Both the position numbers and the translations under genes were made by a program. From contig DGQO01000251.1 of the NCBI GenBank assembly GCA_002400445.1, positions 16,602 through 23,625 of the forward strand: a stretch of 7,024 nt of DNA, in the 5' to 3' direction. Shown piece after piece: positions 1 to 5,339 of this stretch (position 1 is its first letter; every line of letters begins with the position of its first letter). This DNA is from Chitinophagaceae bacterium UBA4412 (lineage in GTDB: Bacteria; Bacteroidota; Bacteroidia; Chitinophagales; Chitinophagaceae). The notes below the pieces were generated by a model. It made no database searches and was not told where the DNA came from. It worked only from the letters and a program-made list of their open reading frames with translations.

Positions 1-383
1 ACAGTAAGGATACCAAATATTGTAGGTACAGGCAGGGCAAGATTTAATTGAAGTACTCCATCTGTTACCGCTTTGCACACATAATCAAAATGTGGTGTAT
101 CGCCTTTTATTACGCAGCCAAGGGCGATGAATGCATCCGGGTGCGTAAGTTGTTGTGCCTTGCTATATGCCCAATAACGCTGCACAGCAAAAGGGATTTC
201 AACAGCGCCGGGCACATTAAGTACTTTAATGATGGCACCATGTGCCTGCAATACTTTTTTGCAACCCGCTTCCAGTTCATCTACGATGGGGGCATTCCAT
301 TCGGTACGCACAATTACAACACAGGCATCCTTTTTTAATTGGATGCCTGCAGTGTCTGTTATGTTTGGGGCGCTTACGGCCAT
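1..383 (-). CDS. ribH: 6,7-dimethyl-8-ribityllumazine synthase (partial, 3' end off the window)
   Basis: Lumazine synthase catalyses the penultimate step of riboflavin synthesis: it condenses 5-amino-6-ribitylamino-uracil with 3,4-dihydroxy-2-butanone 4-phosphate. The cytosolic enzyme forms pentamers or 60-subunit shells. I translated the minus strand from the ATG at 383-381 and read 127 complete codons to the window edge without a stop. Family landmarks are clear: a tryptophan at residue 29 in the aromatic substrate-stacking position (RTEWNAPI), the phosphate/substrate loop VPGAVEIPFA at 57-66, the loop ALGCVIKGDTPHFDYVC at 87-103 with the presumed catalytic histidine at 98, and the PVPTIFGILT strand at 118-127. 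The family is about 155-165 residues long, so roughly the last 30 residues lie off the left edge. The start sits 17 bases after the stop of the TPR gene, which points to the same transcript. There is no clear ribosome binding site, as is usual in Bacteroidota. The family assignment is secure. Confidence 0.95.
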   Translation of the reverse strand, partial: MAVSAPNITDTAGIQLKKDACVVIVRTEWNAPIVDELEAGCKKVLQAHGAIIKVLNVPGAVEIPFAVQRYWAYSKAQQLTHPDAFIALGCVIKGDTPHFDYVCKAVTDGVLQLNLALPVPTIFGILT

Positions 384-400
384 CTTCGTTGTTTTTAAAC

Positions 401-1135
401 TTACTCCAGTTCTCCCAGCTTCGCCAGGTTCTTATCCACTTCGCCACTTTGCACACCTGCATAGAGTGGATAATTATCTTTTACCTGCTTGTACAGGCTG
501 ATAGCCTCTTTTGCATCACCTGTGTTCTCTGCATAAGCAGCCGCTACCATGAGTGCATCAGGAGCAAATACTTCATCTTTATCGTTTACAGAAGCGGCTT
601 TTTTATAACTGCTCAAAGCATCGCTTTTTTGATTTTTTTCAGCATAAGCATGGCCAAGCATGAGATAAGCTTTGCTGGCCACCTGGCTTGCACCATTGCC
701 GTCAAATTCTTTCAAATACTTAATGGCTTTATCAAATTCTCCAATGTGCAAGTAGCTTGCTCCCACCATATATTTGGCCCGATTGCCAGCATCAGTTCCA
801 CCGTATTCATTTACAATCTTAAGCAGACCGGTTACTTTACGGTCTTCAAGCTGCCCGCCATTCAGGGCAATATTTACAGAATCTTTATTAAAATCCGTAG
901 CTGCCATTTTATCAAAGAGATTTTCTGCAGGGAAAATGAGCTCTGCAGCTTTCTCTTCTTTGGGCAGTACCACAAATTCCTGGTAAGCGTACCAGCCGGC
1001 TATGAGGATGATAATGGCACTACCGATGTAGATGATCGGTTTGCTGTATTGATTCCAAAATCCTTTAGCACGCAGTAGCGCATCATCTTGTTCTGGTACT
1101 GGGGCAGTTACTTTTGCCGTTTTCTTTTCTAACAT
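401..1135 (-). CDS. Membrane-anchored tetratricopeptide (TPR) protein, YfgM-like architecture
   Basis: The protein has 244 residues and no enzymatic signature. It has a polar, lysine-rich N-terminus of about 32 residues, one membrane helix at about 33-51 (from PIIYIG to AGWYAY), and a soluble C-terminal part built of helical hairpins. Three TPR-like units can be read: about 119-148 (AKYMVGASYLHIGEFDKAI), 153-184 (KAYLMLGHAYAEKNQKSDAL) and 191-223 (ALMVAAAYAENTGDAKEAI), each with the small-residue pattern and the conserved A/Y/G positions of TPRs. A short cytoplasmic tail, a single helix and an extracytoplasmic TPR domain recall YfgM, the SecYEG/chaperone-associated protein of proteobacteria; that likeness is architectural and not proof of function. 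The ATG at 1135 follows the pdhA stop by 46 bases and ribH begins 17 bases after its stop, so it is probably expressed with both. A TPR gene beside ribH is, from memory, a recurring arrangement in Bacteroidota. The specific role is unknown. Confidence 0.85.
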   Translation of the reverse strand: MLEKKTAKVTAPVPEQDDALLRAKGFWNQYSKPIIYIGSAIIILIAGWYAYQEFVVLPKEEKAAELIFPAENLFDKMAATDFNKDSVNIALNGGQLEDRKVTGLLKIVNEYGGTDAGNRAKYMVGASYLHIGEFDKAIKYLKEFDGNGASQVASKAYLMLGHAYAEKNQKSDALSSYKKAASVNDKDEVFAPDALMVAAAYAENTGDAKEAISLYKQVKDNYPLYAGVQSGEVDKNLAKLGELE

Positions 1136-1181
1136 TTTATGTGGTTGATTAAAAATTTTCTGGTTAAATTAAAGCAGTTAT

Positions 1182-2174
1182 TTAGTCTATAATAAAAGGA
1201 TAATCCTCCTGGATGTACACATCTTTTAGCAATTCGTCGTCTGATGGCCATGGGCTGTCTTCTGCAAACTGTACAGATTCTTCCACTTCTGCCTTCACCC
1301 GGTTTTGAATAGTTTCCACTTCAGCATCTGTTACCTGGAAATCTCTCTGCAGTATGCGCAAAGTATGTTCAATAGGATCTTTCTCTTTGTACTCTTCTAA
1401 TTCTTCTTTGGTTCTGTATTTCTGCGGATCGCTCATACTATGTCCTTTGTAGCGATAAGTTTTAATTTCCAGTAAAGTAGGTCCGCCTTTTTCTCTAGCC
1501 CTGTTTACAGAACGCAGTACTGCATTGTGCACTTCTTCCGGGCTCATGCCATCCACGCTATCGCTTGGCATTTCGTATGCGTCAGCCAGTTTATAAATAT
1601 CGAGTGTTTTACTCGTTCGGGATACAGATGTACCCATGGCGTAATGATTGTTTTCGCAAATGAATACTACGGGAAGATCCCAAAGCATCGCCATATTAAA
1701 AGTTTCATGCAGCATTCCCTGCCGTGCAGCACCATCGCCAAAAAAACAAAGCACTACGTTTTGCGTGCCTTTATATTTTTCTGCAAAAGCAAGGCCTGCA
1801 CCAGTGCCAATTTGCGCACCCACGATACCATGACCACCAAAGAAGTTTTCTTTTAAGCCAAAGAAGTGCATACTGCCGCCTTTGCCCTTACTGCAACCAG
1901 TAGCTTTTCCGTATAATTCTGCCATACAGCTCTTTGCTGTCATTCCCTTTGCAATAGCAAGGGCATGATCACGATAAGCGGTAATAAACTTATCATCGGG
2001 GTTAGTTGCTGTCATACATCCAGCCGCTATGGCTTCCTGGCCAATGTACAGGTGACAAAAGCCCCTAATTTTTTGCATTCCATATAGCTGACCTGTTTTC
2101 TCCTCAAAACGGCGCAGCAACAACATCAGTTCGTACCAATACAGGTAAGTTTCTTTAGAAAATTTAGACGCCAA
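1182..2174 (-). CDS. pdhA: Pyruvate dehydrogenase E1 component, alpha subunit
   Basis: This is the thiamine-diphosphate-binding alpha subunit of the E1 alpha2beta2 heterotetramer, which decarboxylates pyruvate and passes the acetyl group to lipoylated E2, feeding acetyl-CoA into the TCA cycle. From the TTG at 2174-2172 the product is 330 residues, the usual length for Bacteroidota. Landmarks are RGFCHLYIGQEA at 37-48, the AYRDHA loop at 66-71, KGKGGSMHFF at 96-105, the ThDP/Mg motif beginning GDG at 146-148 and ending with the asparagine pair at 175-176, and the conserved loop YRYKGHSMSDPQKYR nearer the C-terminus. The open frame continues upstream to an ATG at 2312, but the extra 46 codons do not resemble the family, contain a promoter-like element, and would leave only 25 bases before recF. 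Homologues begin M-A-(S/T)-K-F-(S/T)-K-E-T, which matches the sequence starting at this TTG exactly. No E1 beta gene is next to it, so that subunit must be encoded elsewhere. Confidence 0.95.
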   Translation of the reverse strand: MASKFSKETYLYWYELMLLLRRFEEKTGQLYGMQKIRGFCHLYIGQEAIAAGCMTATNPDDKFITAYRDHALAIAKGMTAKSCMAELYGKATGCSKGKGGSMHFFGLKENFFGGHGIVGAQIGTGAGLAFAEKYKGTQNVVLCFFGDGAARQGMLHETFNMAMLWDLPVVFICENNHYAMGTSVSRTSKTLDIYKLADAYEMPSDSVDGMSPEEVHNAVLRSVNRAREKGGPTLLEIKTYRYKGHSMSDPQKYRTKEELEEYKEKDPIEHTLRILQRDFQVTDAEVETIQNRVKAEVEESVQFAEDSPWPSDDELLKDVYIQEDYPFIID

Positions 2175-2193
2175 AGCTTGAAATTTTAGGCCG

Positions 2194-2227
2194 CAAATAT
2201 ATGAAAGAATAGCAGAAAAACGGGCAA
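2194..2227 (-). promoter_or_regulatory. Putative Bacteroidota-type promoter of pdhA
   Basis: On the minus strand, TATATTTG (2201-2194) matches the Bacteroidota -7 element TAnnTTTG exactly. A TTG at 2227-2225 could act as the -33 element, but its 23-base spacing is a little longer than the usual 19-21, so this half is weak. The -7 box ends 19 bases before the TTG start codon at 2174, which would leave a short leader of roughly 13-15 bases. It lies inside the upstream extension of the open reading frame and so supports the shorter pdhA. This promoter would serve pdhA, the TPR gene and ribH together. Confidence 0.5.
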
Positions 2228-2322
2228 TGCCGCAAAACCTTTGCTGTTCATCAGTGTGTTCCCTGCAATCAGGCTTTCCAAGGCCTTTTACATAAGTTTC
2301 AGCGGGGCACACGGAAACATTT

Positions 2323-2330
2323 TATCTTGC
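2323..2330 (+). promoter_or_regulatory. Possible recF promoter -7-like element
   Basis: TATCTTGC lies 7 bases before the recF ATG. It resembles the TATCTTTGC form of the Bacteroidota -7 element with one T missing, and no clear TTG -33 element lies 19-22 bases upstream. Position and orientation fit a promoter for recF-dciA, but the match is imperfect and the call is tentative. Confidence 0.25.
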
Positions 2331-2337
2331 AGCGTTT

Positions 2338-3420
2338 ATGCTCAGGCTGTCAAAAATATCACTTACTCATTTTAAGAATTACGATTTTAAATCATTCGAT
2401 TTTTCCCGCCAGGTTGTGGGTATTTGCGGCCTTAACGGAATGGGAAAAACAAACCTGCTGGATAGTATCTATTATTGCTGTTTTACAAAAAGCTATTTTA
2501 CCGCCTCAGATCAATTAAACACGGGCTTTGGCAAAGAAGGATTCCGTCTTGAAGCTTCATTTGAAAAAAACGAGCACAAAGAGAAAGTTTTGTGCATTAA
2601 CCGGGGCGTGGGTAAAAAAGAATTTTCTGTAAATGATATGCTCTATCAACGCCTGGCAAGCCATATTGGATTACTACCTGCGGTAATGATTGCCCCGGAT
2701 GACATCGAAATAATTACTGGTGGTGGGGAAGGCAGGCGGAAAATGATAGACACCATCATTTGCCAGTTAGACGCTGAGTACCTGCAACAACTCATCCTCT
2801 ACAATAAAGTATTGCTGCAGCGCAATAGCCTCCTCAAGCAATTTGCAGAAAGCAGGCAGCGGGATGAAGCCTTGCTCGAAATCATGGACCTGCAATTGGT
2901 ACAGCCTGGAAATTTTGTATTTGAAAAAAGAAAAGAATTCGTGCAGCAGTTTATTCCCATGCTCCAGGAATTTTATGGACAAATTGCAGATCAAAAAGAA
3001 ACCGTGCAGGCACAGTATGTGAGCAGCCTGCAGCAAACATCGTTTGCCAGACTGCTTCAGCAAAACCGGGAACGAGACGGATACTTGCAAAGAACAAGTG
3101 CCGGGCCGCATAAAGACGATCTTATATTTGACCTCAATGGCCAGCCTTTTAAAACGATTGCTTCCCAGGGACAACGAAAGAGTTTACTATTTGCCCTGAA
3201 ACTGGCTGAGTACAGTTATATCCGCCAGCACAAGGGATTTGCTCCCTTGCTTTTACTGGACGATGTATTTGAAAAGCTTGACGCCCGGCGTATGCACAAT
3301 TTGCTCCATTGGGTTTGCAAAGAAAATGAAGGACAGGTTTTTATTACAGATACACATCGGGAGAGGCTGGAACTGGCCTTTGCACAGCTCGGCGTGCTGG
3401 CCCAGATCATAGAATTATAA
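2338..3420 (+). CDS. recF: DNA replication/repair protein RecF
   Basis: RecF is an SMC-like ABC-type ATPase. It binds DNA and, with RecO and RecR, helps load RecA at single-strand gaps and restart stalled forks. The product is 360 residues, the normal length for the family. All the nucleotide-binding elements are visible: Walker A GLNGMGKT at 31-38, a conserved GPHKDD at 256-261, the ABC signature SQGQRKS at 276-282, Walker B LLLLDD at 304-309 followed directly by VFEKLD (D-loop region), and a late FITDTHRE segment in the switch-histidine position. The N-terminal LRLSKISLTHFKNY is typical of the family. The start at ATG 2338 gives exactly this N-terminus and no upstream in-frame alternative is needed. 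The gene is divergent from pdhA across 163 bases. dciA begins 15 bases after its stop, so the two are probably co-transcribed. Here recF is not next to dnaA or dnaN, which is common outside the classical dnaA-dnaN-recF cluster. Confidence 0.97.
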   Translation: MLRLSKISLTHFKNYDFKSFDFSRQVVGICGLNGMGKTNLLDSIYYCCFTKSYFTASDQLNTGFGKEGFRLEASFEKNEHKEKVLCINRGVGKKEFSVNDMLYQRLASHIGLLPAVMIAPDDIEIITGGGEGRRKMIDTIICQLDAEYLQQLILYNKVLLQRNSLLKQFAESRQRDEALLEIMDLQLVQPGNFVFEKRKEFVQQFIPMLQEFYGQIADQKETVQAQYVSSLQQTSFARLLQQNRERDGYLQRTSAGPHKDDLIFDLNGQPFKTIASQGQRKSLLFALKLAEYSYIRQHKGFAPLLLLDDVFEKLDARRMHNLLHWVCKENEGQVFITDTHRERLELAFAQLGVLAQIIEL

Positions 3421-3423
3421 TGC

Positions 3424-3431
3424 TACTTTTG
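3424..3431 (+). promoter_or_regulatory. TAnnTTTG element directly before dciA (possible leaderless promoter)
   Basis: TACTTTTG matches the Bacteroidota -7 consensus TAnnTTTG exactly and ends only 4 bases before the dciA ATG at 3436. If used, transcription would begin at or next to the start codon, giving a leaderless or near-leaderless message. No convincing TTG -33 element is present at 19-21 bases upstream, within the end of recF. An 8-base degenerate motif can occur by chance, so this remains a candidate. Confidence 0.35.
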
Positions 3432-3435
3432 ACAG

Positions 3436-3717
3436 ATGGGAGAAATTTCACTTCAGGATGCCATGAAACAATTTTTGAACAATAGCCGGTTCAAAACTTA
3501 TATACAAGCTATGCAAATTGAAGAATTGTGGGAAGAAATGATGGGCAAAACCGTAGCAAAATATACGGACAAAATCCAGGTAATAGGCACAACCCTCTTC
3601 ATTACAACCAATGTAGCACCACTCAGAAATGAGTTGCTTTATCAGAGAGATACCATTGTAAAGCGGGTGAATGAAGCTCTTGGTGCTGGTACCATTAAGG
3701 AAGTGGTTATTAAATAA
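3436..3717 (+). CDS. dciA: DUF721 / DciA-family replicative helicase partner protein
   Basis: This small protein of 93 residues belongs to the DUF721 (DciA) family. Characterised DciA proteins bind the replicative helicase DnaB and assist its loading in bacteria that lack DnaC/DnaI. The family pattern is visible: an N-terminal helix (SLQDAMKQFLNNSR), the hallmark W-x3-M-G segment (LWEEMMGKTVAKYTDKI, about 30-46), then beta-strands around TTLFITTNVAPLRNEL (about 52-67) with the conserved (L/P)-R-x-E-L, and a final LGAGTIKEVVIK. The protein is essentially the bare KH-like core; longer family members carry a disordered tail that is absent here. It follows recF by 15 bases, and DUF721 genes are often next to recF in this phylum, which supports a replication role. 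The helicase-loader function is inferred from studied homologues. Its stop codon lies one base from the stop of the converging TraB/GumN gene. Confidence 0.88.
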   Translation: MGEISLQDAMKQFLNNSRFKTYIQAMQIEELWEEMMGKTVAKYTDKIQVIGTTLFITTNVAPLRNELLYQRDTIVKRVNEALGAGTIKEVVIK

Positions 3718-3724
3718 ACTACTT
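3701..3724 (+). terminator. Possible hairpin spanning the convergent dciA and TraB/GumN stop codons
   Basis: AAGTGGTT (3701-3708) can pair with AACTACTT (3717-3724) around an 8-base AT-only loop. The stem has 8 pairs in the plus-strand RNA, including one G-U wobble; in the minus-strand RNA that pair becomes an A-C mismatch. It overlaps the last codons of both genes because only one base separates the stops. The stem is AT-rich and no U-tract follows, so it is at best a weak terminator for dciA. Confidence 0.2.
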
Positions 3725-4633
3725 GTTCAATATGGGCCGGAGAGTATAACCTTCTTTTTTTAATAAGCTAATCAAACCTTTGTCACCCACAAGGTGCCCC
3801 GCTCCTACGGCGATAAAGACATTTTTACCTGGTAATATTTTCTGTAATTTCTCCACCCAGTCCATGTTGCGCTTATCCAATAAAATATCTAAATCGTCCT
3901 GCAAACCAAATTCTGGTTTGTTCAGCATCACGGCAAGGTCTTCTAAACGTTGAGACAAATACAAATTCATCATCTCATCAAAATACTCGCTGAACTTACC
4001 GATACTATCAATCGTTTTTAAAAGACTCTTTGCCTGCTCTTCATAAGGAATACTATCAAACACTGAAGTTTGGAAGGCAATGGTTTCAAATCCCAGGATA
4101 TTTTTCTTTTCCTTTTTTGCAATCGTCATTAGCTCCATTTCCACGCCACTCAACGTTTTGCAAGGCATCATCTTTGGGTATAAAATAGTCTCCAGTAATG
4201 CCGGCTTCATTTTCTGAAATGCGGCCAGGCTCATTTTTACGGAGTCTTTGAAATAAGTATTCAATCTGCTGTATTCTTCTTCCGTGTAAAGATCTTTCAG
4301 CGTTTTATCCTGTTTCATGTTCATGAAAAACATTGCACCAAGAGTATTAGCAGGATCATCCAGGTCCATCTCAAAGTAAACCTCTTCACTTTGCTTAAGG
4401 GCTTGCAGCAGGTTATCGCTAAATTTTACCTGGTCTTTACACAACAAATGAAAAGTACCAAACAAAAAACTGGGTTGCTTCAATCCATTACCCGATATTT
4501 CCCAAAGCAAACTATTTTCATCCGCATTGCCCGGGAGTGCAGGTGGTTGCTGGCTCTGGCAGGAATGCATGCTAATACCAAAAAGGCAAAACAATACTGT
4601 ACTCAAACATTTGTTGAAACGAACATGCATCAT
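3719..4633 (-). CDS. TraB/GumN family protein, predicted lipoprotein
   Basis: The product has 304 residues and belongs to the TraB/PrgY/GumN group (PF01963). These proteins have a Tiki/erythromycin-esterase-like fold with conserved GTxH and GxGH motifs, and some members are thought to be metallopeptidases. Both hallmarks are present: GTFHLL at 59-64 near the start of the domain and GAGHLVG at 277-283 near the end, with a central SGVEMELM segment in the position of the conserved G-x-E. The N-terminus has basic residues (R5, K8), a hydrophobic stretch at about 9-20 and a cysteine at 25 (SMHSC), which reads as a lipoprotein signal with a non-canonical lipobox. The residues after the cysteine, QSQQPP, lack an acidic export signal, so a periplasm-facing membrane anchor is more likely than surface display. 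Two adjacent ATGs (4633 and 4630) are equally possible starts. The upstream DUF6498-like gene ends 10 bases before it, so the two are almost certainly one transcript. Substrate unknown. Confidence 0.88.
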   Translation of the reverse strand: MMHVRFNKCLSTVLFCLFGISMHSCQSQQPPALPGNADENSLLWEISGNGLKQPSFLFGTFHLLCKDQVKFSDNLLQALKQSEEVYFEMDLDDPANTLGAMFFMNMKQDKTLKDLYTEEEYSRLNTYFKDSVKMSLAAFQKMKPALLETILYPKMMPCKTLSGVEMELMTIAKKEKKNILGFETIAFQTSVFDSIPYEEQAKSLLKTIDSIGKFSEYFDEMMNLYLSQRLEDLAVMLNKPEFGLQDDLDILLDKRNMDWVEKLQKILPGKNVFIAVGAGHLVGDKGLISLLKKEGYTLRPILNK

Positions 4634-4643
4634 AAGTATAAGT

Positions 4644-5306
4644 TTAGTTGGTGGCAGTCACCCCATTTTCAACGGCTTCGGTTTTCATAAAATAGAGTTC
4701 AAAACCCAGTTTGAGCGCACAGAAAATAATGATAATAAAACCCGAGGCATACACAGGATTTGCATTGTCTTTAAACAGGAAACCACTGCCCACTGCTCCG
4801 AGCACTATAGCAATATGCATCACAATCTGGCGCCCATCAAATATGCCCGGATAAGAAGCTGCTTTTGAATAAAAATAGCCACCACTCATGAAAAAATATT
4901 TCACCAGGTAGTACACCTGTCCGCAGGCGAATAACAGCAGTGCTATATTAAATAATTTATTTTGAAAAGCTAAGGTGAGCAGAACGTGAGAGGTATCTTC
5001 TTTTTGCGCCACGAATCCTATAAAGACCACTATAAAGATCGAATAAAAGAAAAAGATAAATATCCGGGCAATGAGGTACGTAAAGCCACGCTTAAAGTTA
5101 AATTGAAGCGGCCCATAGCGGTAAGGTGTAGCCTCATTATTTCCCTGGCTAAGCACAACCCTTATAAAATTAAAAAACGCAATAACCAGGGTTTCCATCC
5201 AAAAAAGCCAAAACATTTCAAACACTGACCAATTATAAAAAAGTACGCCTGCAATGGGTACAAGATTAAAGATGATGATGAGAATTTTCTGCGGTATTTT
5301 ATTCAT
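4644..5306 (-). CDS. DUF6498-like six-helix integral membrane protein
   Basis: The product has 220 residues and is strongly hydrophobic, with about six membrane helices at roughly 8-23, 28-50, 75-99, 115-138, 161-178 and 187-208. The opening (ILIIIFNLVPIAGVLFYNW, then FEMFWLFWMETLVIAFFN) has the arrangement of DUF6498-type proteins: a first helix with a P-x-x-G-V pattern and a second helix rich in W and F that carries a single acidic residue. This family name is recalled from pattern and needs a profile search. No transport or catalytic motif is apparent. A basic loop (RYGPLQFNFKRGF, about 63-75) separates helices 2 and 3. It follows the UbiD-family gene by 33 bases and precedes the TraB/GumN gene by 10 bases, which implies co-expression with both. 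The function is unknown, and I do not assign one. Confidence 0.8.
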   Translation of the reverse strand: MNKIPQKILIIIFNLVPIAGVLFYNWSVFEMFWLFWMETLVIAFFNFIRVVLSQGNNEATPYRYGPLQFNFKRGFTYLIARIFIFFFYSIFIVVFIGFVAQKEDTSHVLLTLAFQNKLFNIALLLFACGQVYYLVKYFFMSGGYFYSKAASYPGIFDGRQIVMHIAIVLGAVGSGFLFKDNANPVYASGFIIIIFCALKLGFELYFMKTEAVENGVTATN

Positions 5307-5339
5307 GCTGGCGATAGATGATAGCTAAGATAAGGAACG

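Noticed and set aside
396..403. TAAGTTTA on the minus strand before ribH as a promoter
   Set aside because: It has one mismatch to TAnnTTTG, overlaps the TPR stop codon, and has no evident -33 partner; the 17-base gap suggests read-through.
242..1078. A 278-codon plus-strand open frame opposite the TPR gene
   Set aside because: It lies antisense to a well-supported TPR gene and to the start of ribH; its translation is rich in Cys, Phe and Ile with no recognisable domain, as expected for a shadow frame.
2175..2312. N-terminal extension of PdhA from the ATG at 2312
   Set aside because: It has no family resemblance, contains a TAnnTTTG promoter-like element, and leaves almost no space before recF; the TTG at 2174 fits homologues.
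2767..3174. A 135-codon minus-strand open frame inside recF
   Set aside because: It is antisense to recF, whose full set of ATPase motifs shows the plus strand is the coding one.
5323..5335. TATCTTAG on the minus strand before the DUF6498-like gene as a promoter
   Set aside because: It has one mismatch to the -7 consensus and no TTG at suitable spacing; the 33-base gap fits an operon.
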